From Diplocarpon mali (taxonomy: Eukaryota; Ascomycota; Leotiomycetes; Helotiales; Drepanopezizaceae): a stretch of DNA of 51,915 nucleotides. Location of the stretch: NCBI GenBank assembly GCA_024741835.1, contig JAENRP010000312.1, forward strand, positions 1 to 51,915. The letters are read 5' to 3'. The notes beneath the pieces were generated by a model. The model made no database searches. It was given only the letters and a program-made list of their open reading frames with translations, and had not been told where the DNA came from. Shown piece by piece: positions 25,501 through 35,401 of this stretch; position 1 is the stretch's first letter, and every line of letters begins with the position of its first letter. A program made the position numbers and the translations under genes.

Positions 25501-26035
25501 TAAAGATTTTACCAATACCTAGAAGCTAGTTTAACAACTAAAGCTATAGTTATATAGCGATAAGTCTTAGATAAAGACTAAAGATACAAATGATAATATT
25601 AAAGCTAATAACCTAATTAATAAGACGATACTTCTTAAGAAGTATAGCACTAAGAAGCCTTATATAAAAACCCTTGATACGACTCCTAGGCCTAGCTTAT
25701 AACTTAATCTAGCAAAGGGAAAGGCTAAGGAAGTGGAGTCTGTAGAATCTCCTACCTTCCCTTCCTTTATTACTAATAATTCCCTTAAGGATAATAATAA
25801 TAATAATAATAATAATACTACTATATAAGTCTCTCTCCTTATTAGTAGAAGCCGCTAGAGTATACTAGCATTTGCTTAAACTACTAAAGCTCTTACTATA
25901 CTAAGACCTATTTCGTCAGATACTAATAGCGATACTATAAGAAGAAGTAGTTATTTAGCAAAGAGAGTATTATTTAATAATAGTTCTCCCTATCCTTTAA
26001 AGAGAACTAAGGAAAACTAACGCCTAGGTTGGTTC
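22580..26035 (+). pseudogene. ORF Y: paralogue of ORF X in GypA
   Basis: A plus-strand frame of about 1,150 codons, interrupted by TAA/TAG and a probable frame slip near 25090. Blocks match ORF X in order and spacing: NFSxDGKAL near 22668, PIAKAIQVLNHF near 23085, FLYNMTYSLI near 24660, YLKPI..IDYYLQIVS near 24772, NNYTEVVSNNTLENR near 25203. The C-terminal tail has a poly-Asn tract (an AAT microsatellite at about 25790-25815). Four palindromes are read in frame (23452, 23629, 24859, 25682), e.g. LTYRPGL and ITCGPSLRV. No known family is recognised. Similarity to ORF X is clear at peptide level but not at DNA level, so the duplication is old. Confidence 0.6.
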
Positions 26036-26132
26036 TATTTTAATTATTTTTACAATTCTATAGCTTATTTATTTGTTTTGCTAGTTTCTTTTTCTAACTC
26101 CTGGGCCCGGCCTATAGGTGAAAAGCGCATAT

Positions 26133-26223
26133 NNNNNNNNNNNNNNNNNNNNNNNNNNNNNNNNNNNNNNNNNNNNNNNNNNNNNNNNNNNNNNNNNNNN
26201 NNNNNNNNNNNNNNNNNNNNNNN
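26133..26223. other. Assembly gap (91 N)
   Basis: Unknown bases. The homologous 3' end of another GypA copy (about 42740-42780, minus) has only roughly 30 bases, mostly A and T runs, between the sequences flanking this gap. Confidence 0.98.
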
Positions 26224-26389
26224 TCTTTTACCTTTAATAATAATATAGCCTTAGTTTAAGCCTTTTAATATATTAGTTTTCTTACACTTAGGGTTTGCTA
26301 GTGATTGATATGCTATTGCCTTAACTTATATTATTTTATATTCTTTACTAATAGTAGTAAGAGCTATTACTTTTATTATTTAAGATATA

Positions 26390-26634
26390 TATAAAGACCT
26401 AAGATAGATAGGTCTTATAATATATATTATATAATTAGCATAGGATAGTAGGAGGATAAAAGGGCCATTTTCTATATATAGAGATAGCGCATATCGCTAT
26501 AGTATTAAATATACCCAATACTTAGGACTTATTCTTAATATCTTGTCTAAGAGAGCCCGCTTGTGGTGCTTCCTCCTTTTGTTTTTAGGTCTTCCCTTAG
26601 GCCTATTCTTGTGTTGTCTCCCCTCAGTTTTATA
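26390..26634 (+). repeat. GypA 3' LTR (copy B)
   Basis: 245 bp, begins TATAAAGACC and ends GTTTTATA, followed by the duplication GTAA at 26635-26638. The left half is heavily altered; the right half is nearly intact (CTCCCCTCAG). Confidence 0.9.
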
Positions 26635-26638
26635 GTAA

Positions 26639-27400
26639 CTCGATCTCGATTCTCCTATTATAAACTACCTTAAGCAACTTGTATATAGCGCCTAGATCTT
26701 ATTAATCTAGTTTTTAAAGGAAGCTGAAAAACGACCTTCAAATATAAGATTAGCTTGTTTTTTCGACCCCTTAACTACTCTATTTTACAAACGGAAATTC
26801 ACCTTTAACTTAAAAAAAAGAGATATATTTACTATATCCTCGCTTTGCTAGCATAGGCTACTGCCTAAAGTAGTATAATAACTTTTCTCTTTTTAACTTT
26901 CTCCCTCTTTTATAAACACTTTATACTACTCGTTTTTATCGACTTATACTTATCGACAACTCTCCTTATACTCTTTAAAGCTCCTCCCTCCTTCCTTTAA
27001 AACCCTTAAATATAACTCGACTCCTTAAAGACCCCTCTTTGCAAATAAGTCGTCGACCTTCTTTATACTCCTTATTGACCTATACTTATCGACTCTTCCT
27101 TATACTCTTCGAAGCTCCTTACTCCTTCCTTCTTATACTTAGGTACGAAACTAGAGGACTTATACCTATATATATATATAAAGACTTAGTCAGCCTTAGT
27201 AGGTTATACTATACCGTTTAAGACTAAGTCAACTTTAGTAGAATAATAAGCTTTAGACCCTACTTCCCTGGATTTGCACTATACCTCTCCTTATATAACC
27301 TTATTACAACTCCTAATTAGTAAAGAGATATGATCTTAAAGTAAAACCTTCTCTCTTAAGATCTATAAACCTATAATACCTTAATATATACTCTATTAGA
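26639..27400 (+). other. GypB leader, right of the GypA insertion
   Basis: Mostly non-coding, pyrimidine-rich. Two imperfect copies of a roughly 58-base word, sharing CTTATACTTATCGAC-type sequence and CCTTATACTCTT, lie at about 26939-26996 and 27078-27136. The ORF at 27039-27221 spans the second copy and shows no protein features. Confidence 0.5.
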
Positions 27401-28850
27401 AGGCTTTAAGAATATATATAGCTCTACTTATACTGATCTTCCTCCTTTTGAATAGGTTACTATTTAGCATTAGGTCCCTTTAGACTAAACTAGATAATAT
27501 AAAAAGAGTTAGTACTTATAACCTCTAATCTTATACCACTTAAGAGAAGTGAAAGGTTAACTGCACCTTTACCACTAGGCCTTACTACTACTAGTTCTAT
27601 AAGCCTTACTGCCAACCCTAGTCCTAGAGATATTCCCTCTCTTAAGCCTACTTAAGAAGTTACTTCCTTTAGTATAGATTCTACTTTTAAGCCTAGTTTA
27701 TAAGTAGATTCTTAAAATACTCCCTTTTTATCAATTGAAGTTAAGGAAGAAGATATACTCTCTTTAATAACGTCTACCTTTACTATATTAGCCCTTCTCT
27801 TTTCAACTACTTAGCAGGCCAAAATCGCAAACCTTATTAGTACTACTATAGCTGCCGCTCTTTAAAATAATACTACTGCCCCTTCTTCCTTAAGTGCTAG
27901 CCCTTAGAATACTCGGTCCCTTACCGCTAACTTACTACCTCCCTTAGACTACTACCTCTTAATTATCCGACCTTTAATCCTAGTTATTAACCCTTATTAG
28001 ATTAAGTACCTTTAAACTTATTTTAGCGACTATTAAGGCGAAATCACTTATAACGCTTAAAAGATAGCTATAAAGGTATTTATTTAAAAGTACTTAAGCA
28101 ACTTCACTTTAAAAGAGGACTAGATTACTACTTACTTTAAGTATATAATAAGTAAAGCTTAGAACTTAATCTTATAATATATAGATCTTATCTTTGCTAA
28201 TAAGTTTATATATACTACTAATATTCTTAAGGTCTTAAATTAAAGGTTCTTTAATTATAATTATATTTAGTCTATTAAGCTTAAAATATAGTAGGCTAAC
28301 TATAGATTTAATATCATATAATAAGTTCCGATTTAAGTTTATTACCTTTACTATAGCTAGTAAGATCGATCAATCTTACTAATTCGATAACGTTTATAAA
28401 AAGGTCTCCTTAGCCTTAAAGAACGACCTTTAAGTAAAGAAGTATAAAATAAATAATAATTATACTACTTTAAATAAGTTCTTAGCTATTGCAGATCGCA
28501 AGGCCTATAATATTAAGTAAGAAGAAGCCTATAACGCTTAATAAGTCGCCTCTACTATCGCGTTCTCCCTTTTAAAGGACTGCGTCCTTAGTATATTAAA
28601 AAAGGAGTTATAGAGACTTATAGCTATAGCTACCTCCTTAGCTCTTTGCACTTATTCCCTTTTGCTAGCAGCCTATTAAGAAAGGTCTATTAGCCTAAAG
28701 CCGTCGTCTAGTCTCTGCTATAACTGCAGAGCCCTTAATTATTATATAATAGATTGTCCTAAGTTAAAAAAGCAAGGCGAGTTTATAATAGCTAAAGTTA
28801 AGATAGAAAACAACTTACTATTAGGAAACTACTAAGCTATAGTAAAGACT
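27400..28850 (+). pseudogene. GypB gag relic
   Basis: Around 28080-28400 the translation resembles the retrotransposon gag domain: YLSNFTLKED.ITTYFKYIISKA.NLIL, then IFANKFIYTTNILKVLN.RFFNYNYI and YRFNII. A zinc knuckle follows near 28695-28745, CYNCRALNYYIIDC, fitting C-x2-C-x4-H-x4-C if the central Tyr derives from His by CAT to TAT. A palindrome at 27683-27705 lies in the N-terminal half. Frameshifts are likely besides stops. Gag would form particles and bind element RNA. Confidence 0.72.
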
Positions 28851-29809
28851 CTTATTATAGTATAGGTTATAATTTATAAAAAGACTTAGATTTTAATTCC
28901 CGCCTATTAATAGGCGGCCGCTAGTTCTTAATTCTTATAGAACTAGCTTAAAGTAGATCATTTATTAAAATAGTTGCCTATATTAATAATAGAGCTAATA
29001 TTTTCAATATTATTAAGATATCTTTAATATATTAGCTTTCTTAAAGACTTAAAGTGAAGTTTATTAAATTGCCTAAACCAATTACTCCTATTAGCTATAA
29101 TAGCCTTAAGAGAGAAACTATTTAATTTGCTGTTTTACTTACCCTTATAATCGATAGGCGATAAATAACCTTCCCTTTCCTAATTATAAGCTTAAGAGCA
29201 ACCGACGTTTTAATCGATAGGAAATTCCTAAAGTACTATAACTTTAAATAGTCCTATAGAAAAGGGAAAAATAGTATATCTTAGCCTAAGGATATGCCTA
29301 TTATTTCCTACTTTAATTAATATATACTAATCGATCTCTTGCAGCTAATAAAACCCTTAATAGCTTAGTAAGATATCGATCGTTAAGCAGCTATAATAGA
29401 CGCTAAGGACGAAGACCTTAGAATGGCTTAAGCTTAGCTCTTAGTATTAGCAAGCAATAACGCTTTAAATTCTACTCTTAGGCCTAGCTTATAAGTGAAA
29501 ACTGCAAACTCAAATTCTACTCTTAGGCCTGGCCTGCGAGTGGCCTTTTATAAACCTAGGGATAGCAGTTTCTTTAAACACTTAAAAAGAGATTTGAACT
29601 ATATAAAGAAGGCCTTATTAAAAGTACTAGACCCTTTACTTCCTCTTTTAATAAAGAGAAATGCTCCTTTAAAGATAGCTTATTAGATTAGCCTAATCTT
29701 AGCCTTAGCAATCGGCGCCCTCTACTACTGCTTTATAACTAAGGTAAGATAAGCTATATAAACTTAAGAACTGGCGCTTAAAGAGTTTATATTTATAAGC
29801 TCTATTTAT

Positions 29810-29900
29810 AATCTAGACCGAGAAATCAATCGCCGAGAAATCAATCGCCAAGAAATCAATTACTAAGAAATCAATCGCTGAGAATTCAATTGCCGAGAAT
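29810..29900 (+). repeat. Short tandem repeat in GypB pol (REIN repeat)
   Basis: About six units of 15 bases, each close to GAAATCAATCGCCGA, encode (R/Q)EIN(R/Y/C). They lie between protease and RT. Repeats of five codons keep the frame. Confidence 0.75.
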
Positions 29901-31465
29901 CGGTTGGGCAAGCTGAAATTAGCTCCCTTGGCCTTAGTTCGGCGCTGCAAGCTAAGTATAAGAGCAATAATAAGCTAATAGACCAGAAGCTCCTGCCTTA
30001 GTATATTAAATTTAAAAACGTTTTCAATCGCTAGGCCTTTGATTAGCTGCTAGAACCTAGGCTAAAGGTAGATTATAAAATCGAGCTAATAGGCGAGAAT
30101 AATTTGATAATCGAACCCTTTTGCCGCCTTATTAATAAATAGCTCTCAAAGGTTAAGAGCTATATTCTTAAAAACCTATATAAAGGATTTATTAAAGCTT
30201 TAAGTTCCCCTTAGGCAGCCCTAATCCTCTTTATTAAAAAAGCTAATAGCTCCTTACGTCTATATATTGATTATTGGAAATTGAACGCCTTAATAAAGAA
30301 AGACCCCTACTTAATTCCACTTATTAATAAGATAATAGTATATATATTAAAAGCTTATGTTTTTATAAAAATCGATATATAATAAGCCTTTTACTATATT
30401 TGCATATTAGCTAATACTAAAGACCTAACTACCTTTCGCATGCGTTATAAGACCTATAAATATAAGGTTTTGCCATTCGGGCTGATAAATAGGCCTGCTA
30501 CCTTTTAAAGGTTTATTAATAATATTCTCTTTAACTACCTTAATAATTTCTGCTCTACCTATTTAAATGATATTCTAATCTACTTAGAAAACTCCCTTAA
30601 CTATAAGATTTATATTAAGAAAATCTTAGGAATTCTCTAATGCTATAGCCTTTAAGCAGATATTAAGAAAAGCGAGTTTAAGGTTATTAAGACTAAGTTC
30701 CTAAGGTTTATTATCAAAGTTTATAAAATTAAGGTAAACTTAGATAAGGTCTTAGTTATTTAAGAGTGGAAATACGCTAAGAATGTATATAGTATATAGA
30801 GCTTCCTAGGGTTTTATAACTTCTACTAAAGGTTCATTTAAGGCTATAGTTATATCTGCCGACCTTTAATAGCTTTTATAGGAAATATTCCTTTTAATTT
30901 TAATAACACTTATAAGGAAGCTTAGGAAGCTTTGCGCTTAAGCTTTTAAACGATTTCGATTTTATACTACTATTACCTTTAGAAGTAGATAAGGCTTGAG
31001 ACCGATGCCTCTAACGGCATAGTTGCCGGCGTACTCTCTTAACTCTAAGAAGATAATAACTACTACCTAATCGGGTACTTCTTAAAGACTATAAATGATG
31101 CTAAGCTAAATTACCCTATTTATAATAAGGAGCTCCTAGCGATTTTTAGATCGTTTTATTAGTATAAGGCAGAGCTACTTAAGGCCTAGAAAATAGTATA
31201 TATATATATAGATCATAAAGCCCTTAAGTACTTTATAATAACTAAGGACTTAATAGCCTAGTAGGCTTACTAGGCAGAGTTCTTTGCTAACTTCAACTTC
31301 CTTATTATATACCGAATAGGTATAATAAATATATTAGCTAATATACTCTTATATTAAGACTAGGAGCTAACCCCTCTTAAGGCTAGGAAACGAGCTTTAT
31401 GCCACTAGCAGCTCTTACCTAACGATAAGCTTTCTATAGAAGTACTCGCTACTAAAGGCGATTCC

Positions 31466-31578
31466 ACTCTTAGGCCTGGCCTACGAGTAACTTTAGCGTA
31501 GATCAATTCCACTCTTAGGCCCGGCCTATAAGTAACTTTAGCGCAGATCAATTCCACTCCTAGGCCTGGCCTACGAGT
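31466..31578 (+). repeat. Triple in-frame 23-bp palindrome in GypB pol
   Basis: Three copies (31466-31488, 31511-31533, 31556-31578) at an exact 45-base period. They encode three repeats of NST-L/P-RPGLRV followed by TLAQI-like linkers, between RNase H and integrase. The period is a multiple of three, so the frame is kept. Confidence 0.9.
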
Positions 31579-32421
31579 AATAATTATACCAATCGTACTA
31601 ATAGAGGTACCTGCCGACCTAACGTCTAAGGTCGAGTATAATATAGCGAACTACTATATTATCAATAAGGTTATTTAAGCTAATAAGACCTCCCTTAAGC
31701 TATAAAAGTTCCGAGACGAGGCGCAGAGCCATAGCCTTAACTATAAACTCAGCTAAGGCAAACTCTTCTTCTAAGGTAGACTCATTATACTATCCTAACC
31801 TCCCGAACTGCGAATAGCCCTAATTCGTTATATGCATAAGCAACCTTGTATCGCATACGCTAGAATCGGGAAAACAAGGCTTCTAATAGAAAGAAAATAC
31901 TATTAGAAAAGCCTTAGCAGCGATATTAGCACTTATATCTAAAACTATTATTATTCGAAAATGAAAGCTTATTATAATAAAACCCTAGGTTTCTTATAAC
32001 CTTTGCCAATTCCCAAATAAGCTTACTAACACTTGATAATAGATTTTATAAAGCTTCCGCTTAACAAACTCAGTTATAATTTTACTTTTATAATTATCGA
32101 TAGGTTGTTAAAGAAGGCAATTTCGGTTCTATACTATAATTCGGTCGATGCAAAAGGCCTTGCAAAGTTGTTTTTAATTTATTAGATATACTATTTTAAT
32201 ATGCCTAATTCGATTCTATTAGATAGAGGCGCTTAATTCGTCTCTTCCTTTTAGAAAGAGCTCTATTAAATACTAGGTATAAACGTTAAGCTAACTATAG
32301 CTTATAACCTTAATATCGATAGCTAAACTAAGATTATAAACTAGTACTTAAAATAACGCCTTAAACTTTTCTACTTATACTATTAAGACAATTGGAGTCG
32401 TCTCTTGCCTTTGATAGATAT

Positions 32422-32616
32422 TATTGAACTTAAGTAAGTCGGCGCAGTAGGTAACGGAAACTTCTAGAGGTTAATGGTCGATATATTAGTAAGAGTTAAG
32501 GAAGGAAGGTTACCCCTTTCTTCCTTATATCTATATATGTATTAATATCCTACTGACTAAGCAGTAGGGTCATATGATAATACATTAGAGTAATAGCTAT
32601 ATTACCTATCTTAATA
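32422..32616 (-). repeat. CopC copy 1, 3' LTR
   Basis: 195 bp. On the plus strand it starts TATTGAACTTAAG and ends CATCTTAATA, RIP forms of a TGTTGA...TCAACA terminal inverted repeat. Confidence 0.92.
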
Positions 32617-32755
32617 CCCCTACTTAGACCTTACTCCGATTGACCTATAGTCGGGAAAATAATAACTATCCTTTTGCGCTAATCTAACTCTTAAGTATCT
32701 CTTTAAATTAAAAACAATTAATTAATAATAACCTTTATTAAAATTACTAAATTCC

Positions 32756-32903
32756 ACTCCTAAGGCAGGACCAAGAGTTAATTTTCCTAAAAGCGTTCCT
32801 TTATAAGATTATATAACTTAACTCGCGGTCTAGGCCTAAGAGTCGATTTAAAAACTTTCCTTTATAAGACTACGTAACCTAACTCATAGAGTAGGCCTAG
32901 GAG
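32756..32903 (-). repeat. Three dispersed 23-bp palindromes at the CopC 3' end
   Basis: Copies at 32756-32778, 32821-32843 and 32881-32903 lie between the RNase H domain and the 3' LTR. The same three occur at the same places in copy 2 (44759, 44824, 44885) and copy 4 (51158, 51223, 51285). Confidence 0.85.
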
Positions 32904-32929
32904 TCGTCCTTAAGCCTATTAAGCCCCTA

Positions 32930-34480
32930 CTATCTTTTGCAACCCTAGTATATCTTTAAATACTTCGAACTTTGCAACTATCTTTAATAGCTTTATAAAT
33001 CCATCTGCTACTATTCGATTGGTTAGAATATAGGTAATTAATAACTTATTTTTTATAATAAGGTTGTAGATAAAGTAGTAGGCAATATCGATATATTTCG
33101 ATCGCTTATATAAATATAGATTCTTTATAAGTGCAATCGCCTTTATATTATTTACTTAAAGATTAATATAGTTCTTATCTTATCTAATATACTTAGCGAA
33201 ACCTATATCTTTTAAAACTTAAGCAATCTATAATCTTTACTTATAATTTAATAATATTAATATATATTCGGCCTTAGTACTTGCGATAGCTATTGATTTC
33301 TACTTTCTACTTCCTTATAATATAGGTCTACTATATAGTACTGCTACGCTCTTAGATATACTTTTCCAACCTTTTATATTTGCCTAGTTGGAATTAATAT
33401 ATACCTTAAGCTTTGCGCTTATATATTTTATTAGTTCGTATCTTACCTTTTATATAATTATCAATCGAAGGTACCTTTTAAGTCGCTTGATTGCATTCTT
33501 ATATTAAATCGTCAGATCCTTTAGGTTCTGACTAAGTTGCCTAATAATAAAGGTAATATCTAGTCTTATATATACTATAGTATATATAATTGCTTTAATA
33601 TCTTATTAGTACTTTTTTAAATCTCCTCTTTACTTATTTTTATTAATAGGCTTTAACTTATTATACTTTCCTTCGATTAGAGTACGCTTTGGCTTAAAGT
33701 TGAAAGTATAAGTAGAAAGTCCTATTCGGTCTAGGATCTTCTTAATATACTACTCTTAATCTAACTAAAGTTCTTAAGTAGAGCGGTTCCTTATAACGCA
33801 GATGCTAAGAATCTTATAAATTCCCCTTAGATCCTTAGTATTAAAACGTTTCCGAATAGTTATAAAAAACCAATTTAATTAAGTAGTTGTTTTCGCAGCT
33901 ATAGTAATATTATTAATATATAGTAGCAACTTGATTCTATACTTAATATAGGTAAATAGATAAAGGTTAGCTAGGCTTTAAACAAATCCTATTTCTATTA
34001 AAGTAAAGCTATATAAGAGGTTCTAATTATAAGCTGATTGCTTAAGCCTATAGATACTGCGGAATATATAAAGAGAGTGGCTAGTGTATATAAGAATACC
34101 GTTAGGTTAAGAAAGAAAAATCCATTCCTTTATAGTTGCTTTGGTAAATGCATTTTTAATATTATACTATTTGTATTTAAGGTCCTTAGCAGCTACTATT
34201 ACTATAAATATGCAAAGGGTATCTATGCGAACTATCGGCGCGAATATATTAAAGTAGTCTTCTCTATACTATTAGGAGAAGCCCCTAGCTATAAGCCTTG
34301 CTTTATAACGTTTTAAGGTCCTATCTGCATATATTTTAATTATAAAGACCTACTTTATTAATACTAGGTTTACGTCCTTTAGCGTCGGTTCTTCTATTTA
34401 TATACTATTTGCAGTAAGAGAGCTTATCTCCTCTTAGATTGCCTTATTCTATACTGCTCTATTCTTTAGATTATTAATAG
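32930..34480 (-). pseudogene. CopC copy 1 RNase H and RT relic
   Basis: On the minus strand the leftmost part (33320 to 32940) reads as copia RNase H: an EAEY-like start, then ..KGAIAL.KN..LYKRSKHIDI.YH-type sequence and ..ADGFIKAIKDSCKV. Upstream is RT, with YINNI near 33920, where families have Y(V/I)DDI; both Asp became Asn. The plus-strand ORF at 34038-34316 is a shadow of this RT. RNase H last is the copia order. TRIM1 is inserted just upstream of the RT. Confidence 0.82.
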
Positions 34481-34485
34481 CTTTA

Positions 34486-35396
34486 TATTATGCAGAAAAT
34501 AGGCTAAATATGCTAATACGCGCCCTAAGGTATAGATTCACATTTTGGCCAAGCGGTATTATATATAACAGTTATAAGCCCTATAAGTGCAGTAATAAAT
34601 CTTTTTGCATTCCTCTTGCGCAAGGTTTAGCCGACTTTTCTTGCTTTAAAGTTCTGCTAATAAACCACTTTTTAAAGAATTCGGCAATAATCATACTCGG
34701 TTTCAATTGCATTAATAGAAGTTTCGATAGATTTAAGTAAAACGACCTCTAATATATGGCCGAAGAAAAATGCATTCCGGCCTTCCGACTACCTATTTCC
34801 TACTAGCTTAGCGGTCTATACGCCATATCTATGCTACTATAGACTAGGCTAGTACTTAGGCTATCGGAAAAACTGTTCTTCCAGCGACTTAAGGGGTATA
34901 TTATATAGAAAATAGGCTAAATATGCTAGTACGCGCCTTAAGGTATAGATTCACATTTTGGCCGAGCGGTATTATATATAATAGTTATAAGTCCTATAAG
35001 CGTAATAATAAATCTTTTCGCATTCCTCTTACGCAAGGTTTAGCCGACTCTTCTCGCTTTAAAGTTCTACTAGTAAACTACTTTTCAAATTCTTAGCAAT
35101 GATTATACTCGGTTTCGACTATATTAATAAAAGTTTCGATAGATTTGAGTAAAACGACCTCTAACGTATAGCTAAAGAAAAATGCATTCCGGCCCTTCCG
35201 ACTACCTATTCCCTACTAGCTTAGCAGTCTATGCGCCATATCTACGCTACTATAGACTAGGCTAGTACTTAGGCCGCTGGAAAAACTATTCTTCCAGCGA
35301 CCTAGGGGGTATATTATATAGAAAATAGGCTAAATATACTAGTACGCGCCCTAAGGTATGGATTCACATTTTGGCCGAGCGGTATTATATACGACA
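34486..35396 (+). mobile_element. TRIM1: miniature LTR element, tandem dimer
   Basis: 911 bp flanked by CTTTA on both sides (34481-34485 and 35397-35401). Structure: LTR 34486-34570, internal 34571-34898, LTR 34899-34983, internal 34984-35311, LTR 35312-35396. All LTRs are 85 bp and both internals 328 bp. Each internal starts with a primer site (GTTATAAGCCC at 34571-34581) and ends with a polypurine run (AAGGGGTA, AGGGGGTA). No protein is encoded; the ORF at 34510-34740 is chance. CopC copy 2 shows the empty site near 46480. It is a non-autonomous terminal-repeat retrotransposon in miniature. Confidence 0.93.
34571..34581 (+). promoter_or_regulatory. TRIM1 primer binding site (half initiator tRNA-Met type)
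   Basis: GTTATAAGCCC directly follows the first LTR. With one G to A change reversed it is GTTATGAGCCC, the complement of the initiator tRNA-Met anticodon arm (GGGCTCATAAC). Some copia-group elements prime from such a tRNA half. Confidence 0.7.
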
Positions 35397-35401
35397 CTTT
35401 A

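Larger units (their letters stand above)
10626..26634 (+). mobile_element. GypA copy B: 16-kb Ty3/gypsy element with two extra long ORFs
   Basis: Two LTRs of exactly 245 bp in the same orientation (10626-10870 and 26390-26634) with the 4-bp duplication GTAA (10622-10625 and 26635-26638). The internal region holds gag, protease, RT, RNase H and integrase up to about 18080, followed by two long paralogous ORFs, X and Y. A solo LTR in opposite orientation (21476-21720) interrupts ORF X, and an assembly gap lies at 26133-26223. Without the solo LTR the element is still close to 15.7 kb, large for a gypsy element. All frames carry RIP-type stops. Confidence 0.85.
28960..32421 (+). pseudogene. GypB pol relic, first part: protease, RT, RNase H, integrase
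   Basis: Protease about 29090-29290, with ATDVLIDRKFLKYY. Linker with two palindromes (29474, 29519) inside the open stretch 29495-29686, and a REIN repeat. RT about 30000-30900: LRLYIDYWKLNALIKKDPYLIPLI, YKVLPFGLINRPATF, and STYLNDILIY, where YLDD became YLND. RNase H about 30970-31350, with ETDASNGIVAGVLS. Integrase from about 31640, with FIIIDR and SILLDRGA retained but the catalytic Glu read as Lys in DSxTKIIN (act gag to act aag, a RIP context). The frame stops at 32421, where CopC copy 1 is inserted, and resumes at 37913. Confidence 0.88.

Noticed and set aside
18460..26035. ORFs X and Y as retroviral-type envelope genes.
   Set aside because: Only the position fits. No signal peptide, transmembrane segment or fusion motif could be seen.
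34038..34316. Plus-strand 92-codon ORF, with a relative at 46041-46241, as a conserved gene.
   Set aside because: Both are antisense to the CopC reverse transcriptase; conservation reflects the element, not a separate gene.
34510..34740. ORF encoded by the TRIM element.
   Set aside because: It spans LTR and internal region and is not preserved in the second unit or in TRIM2.
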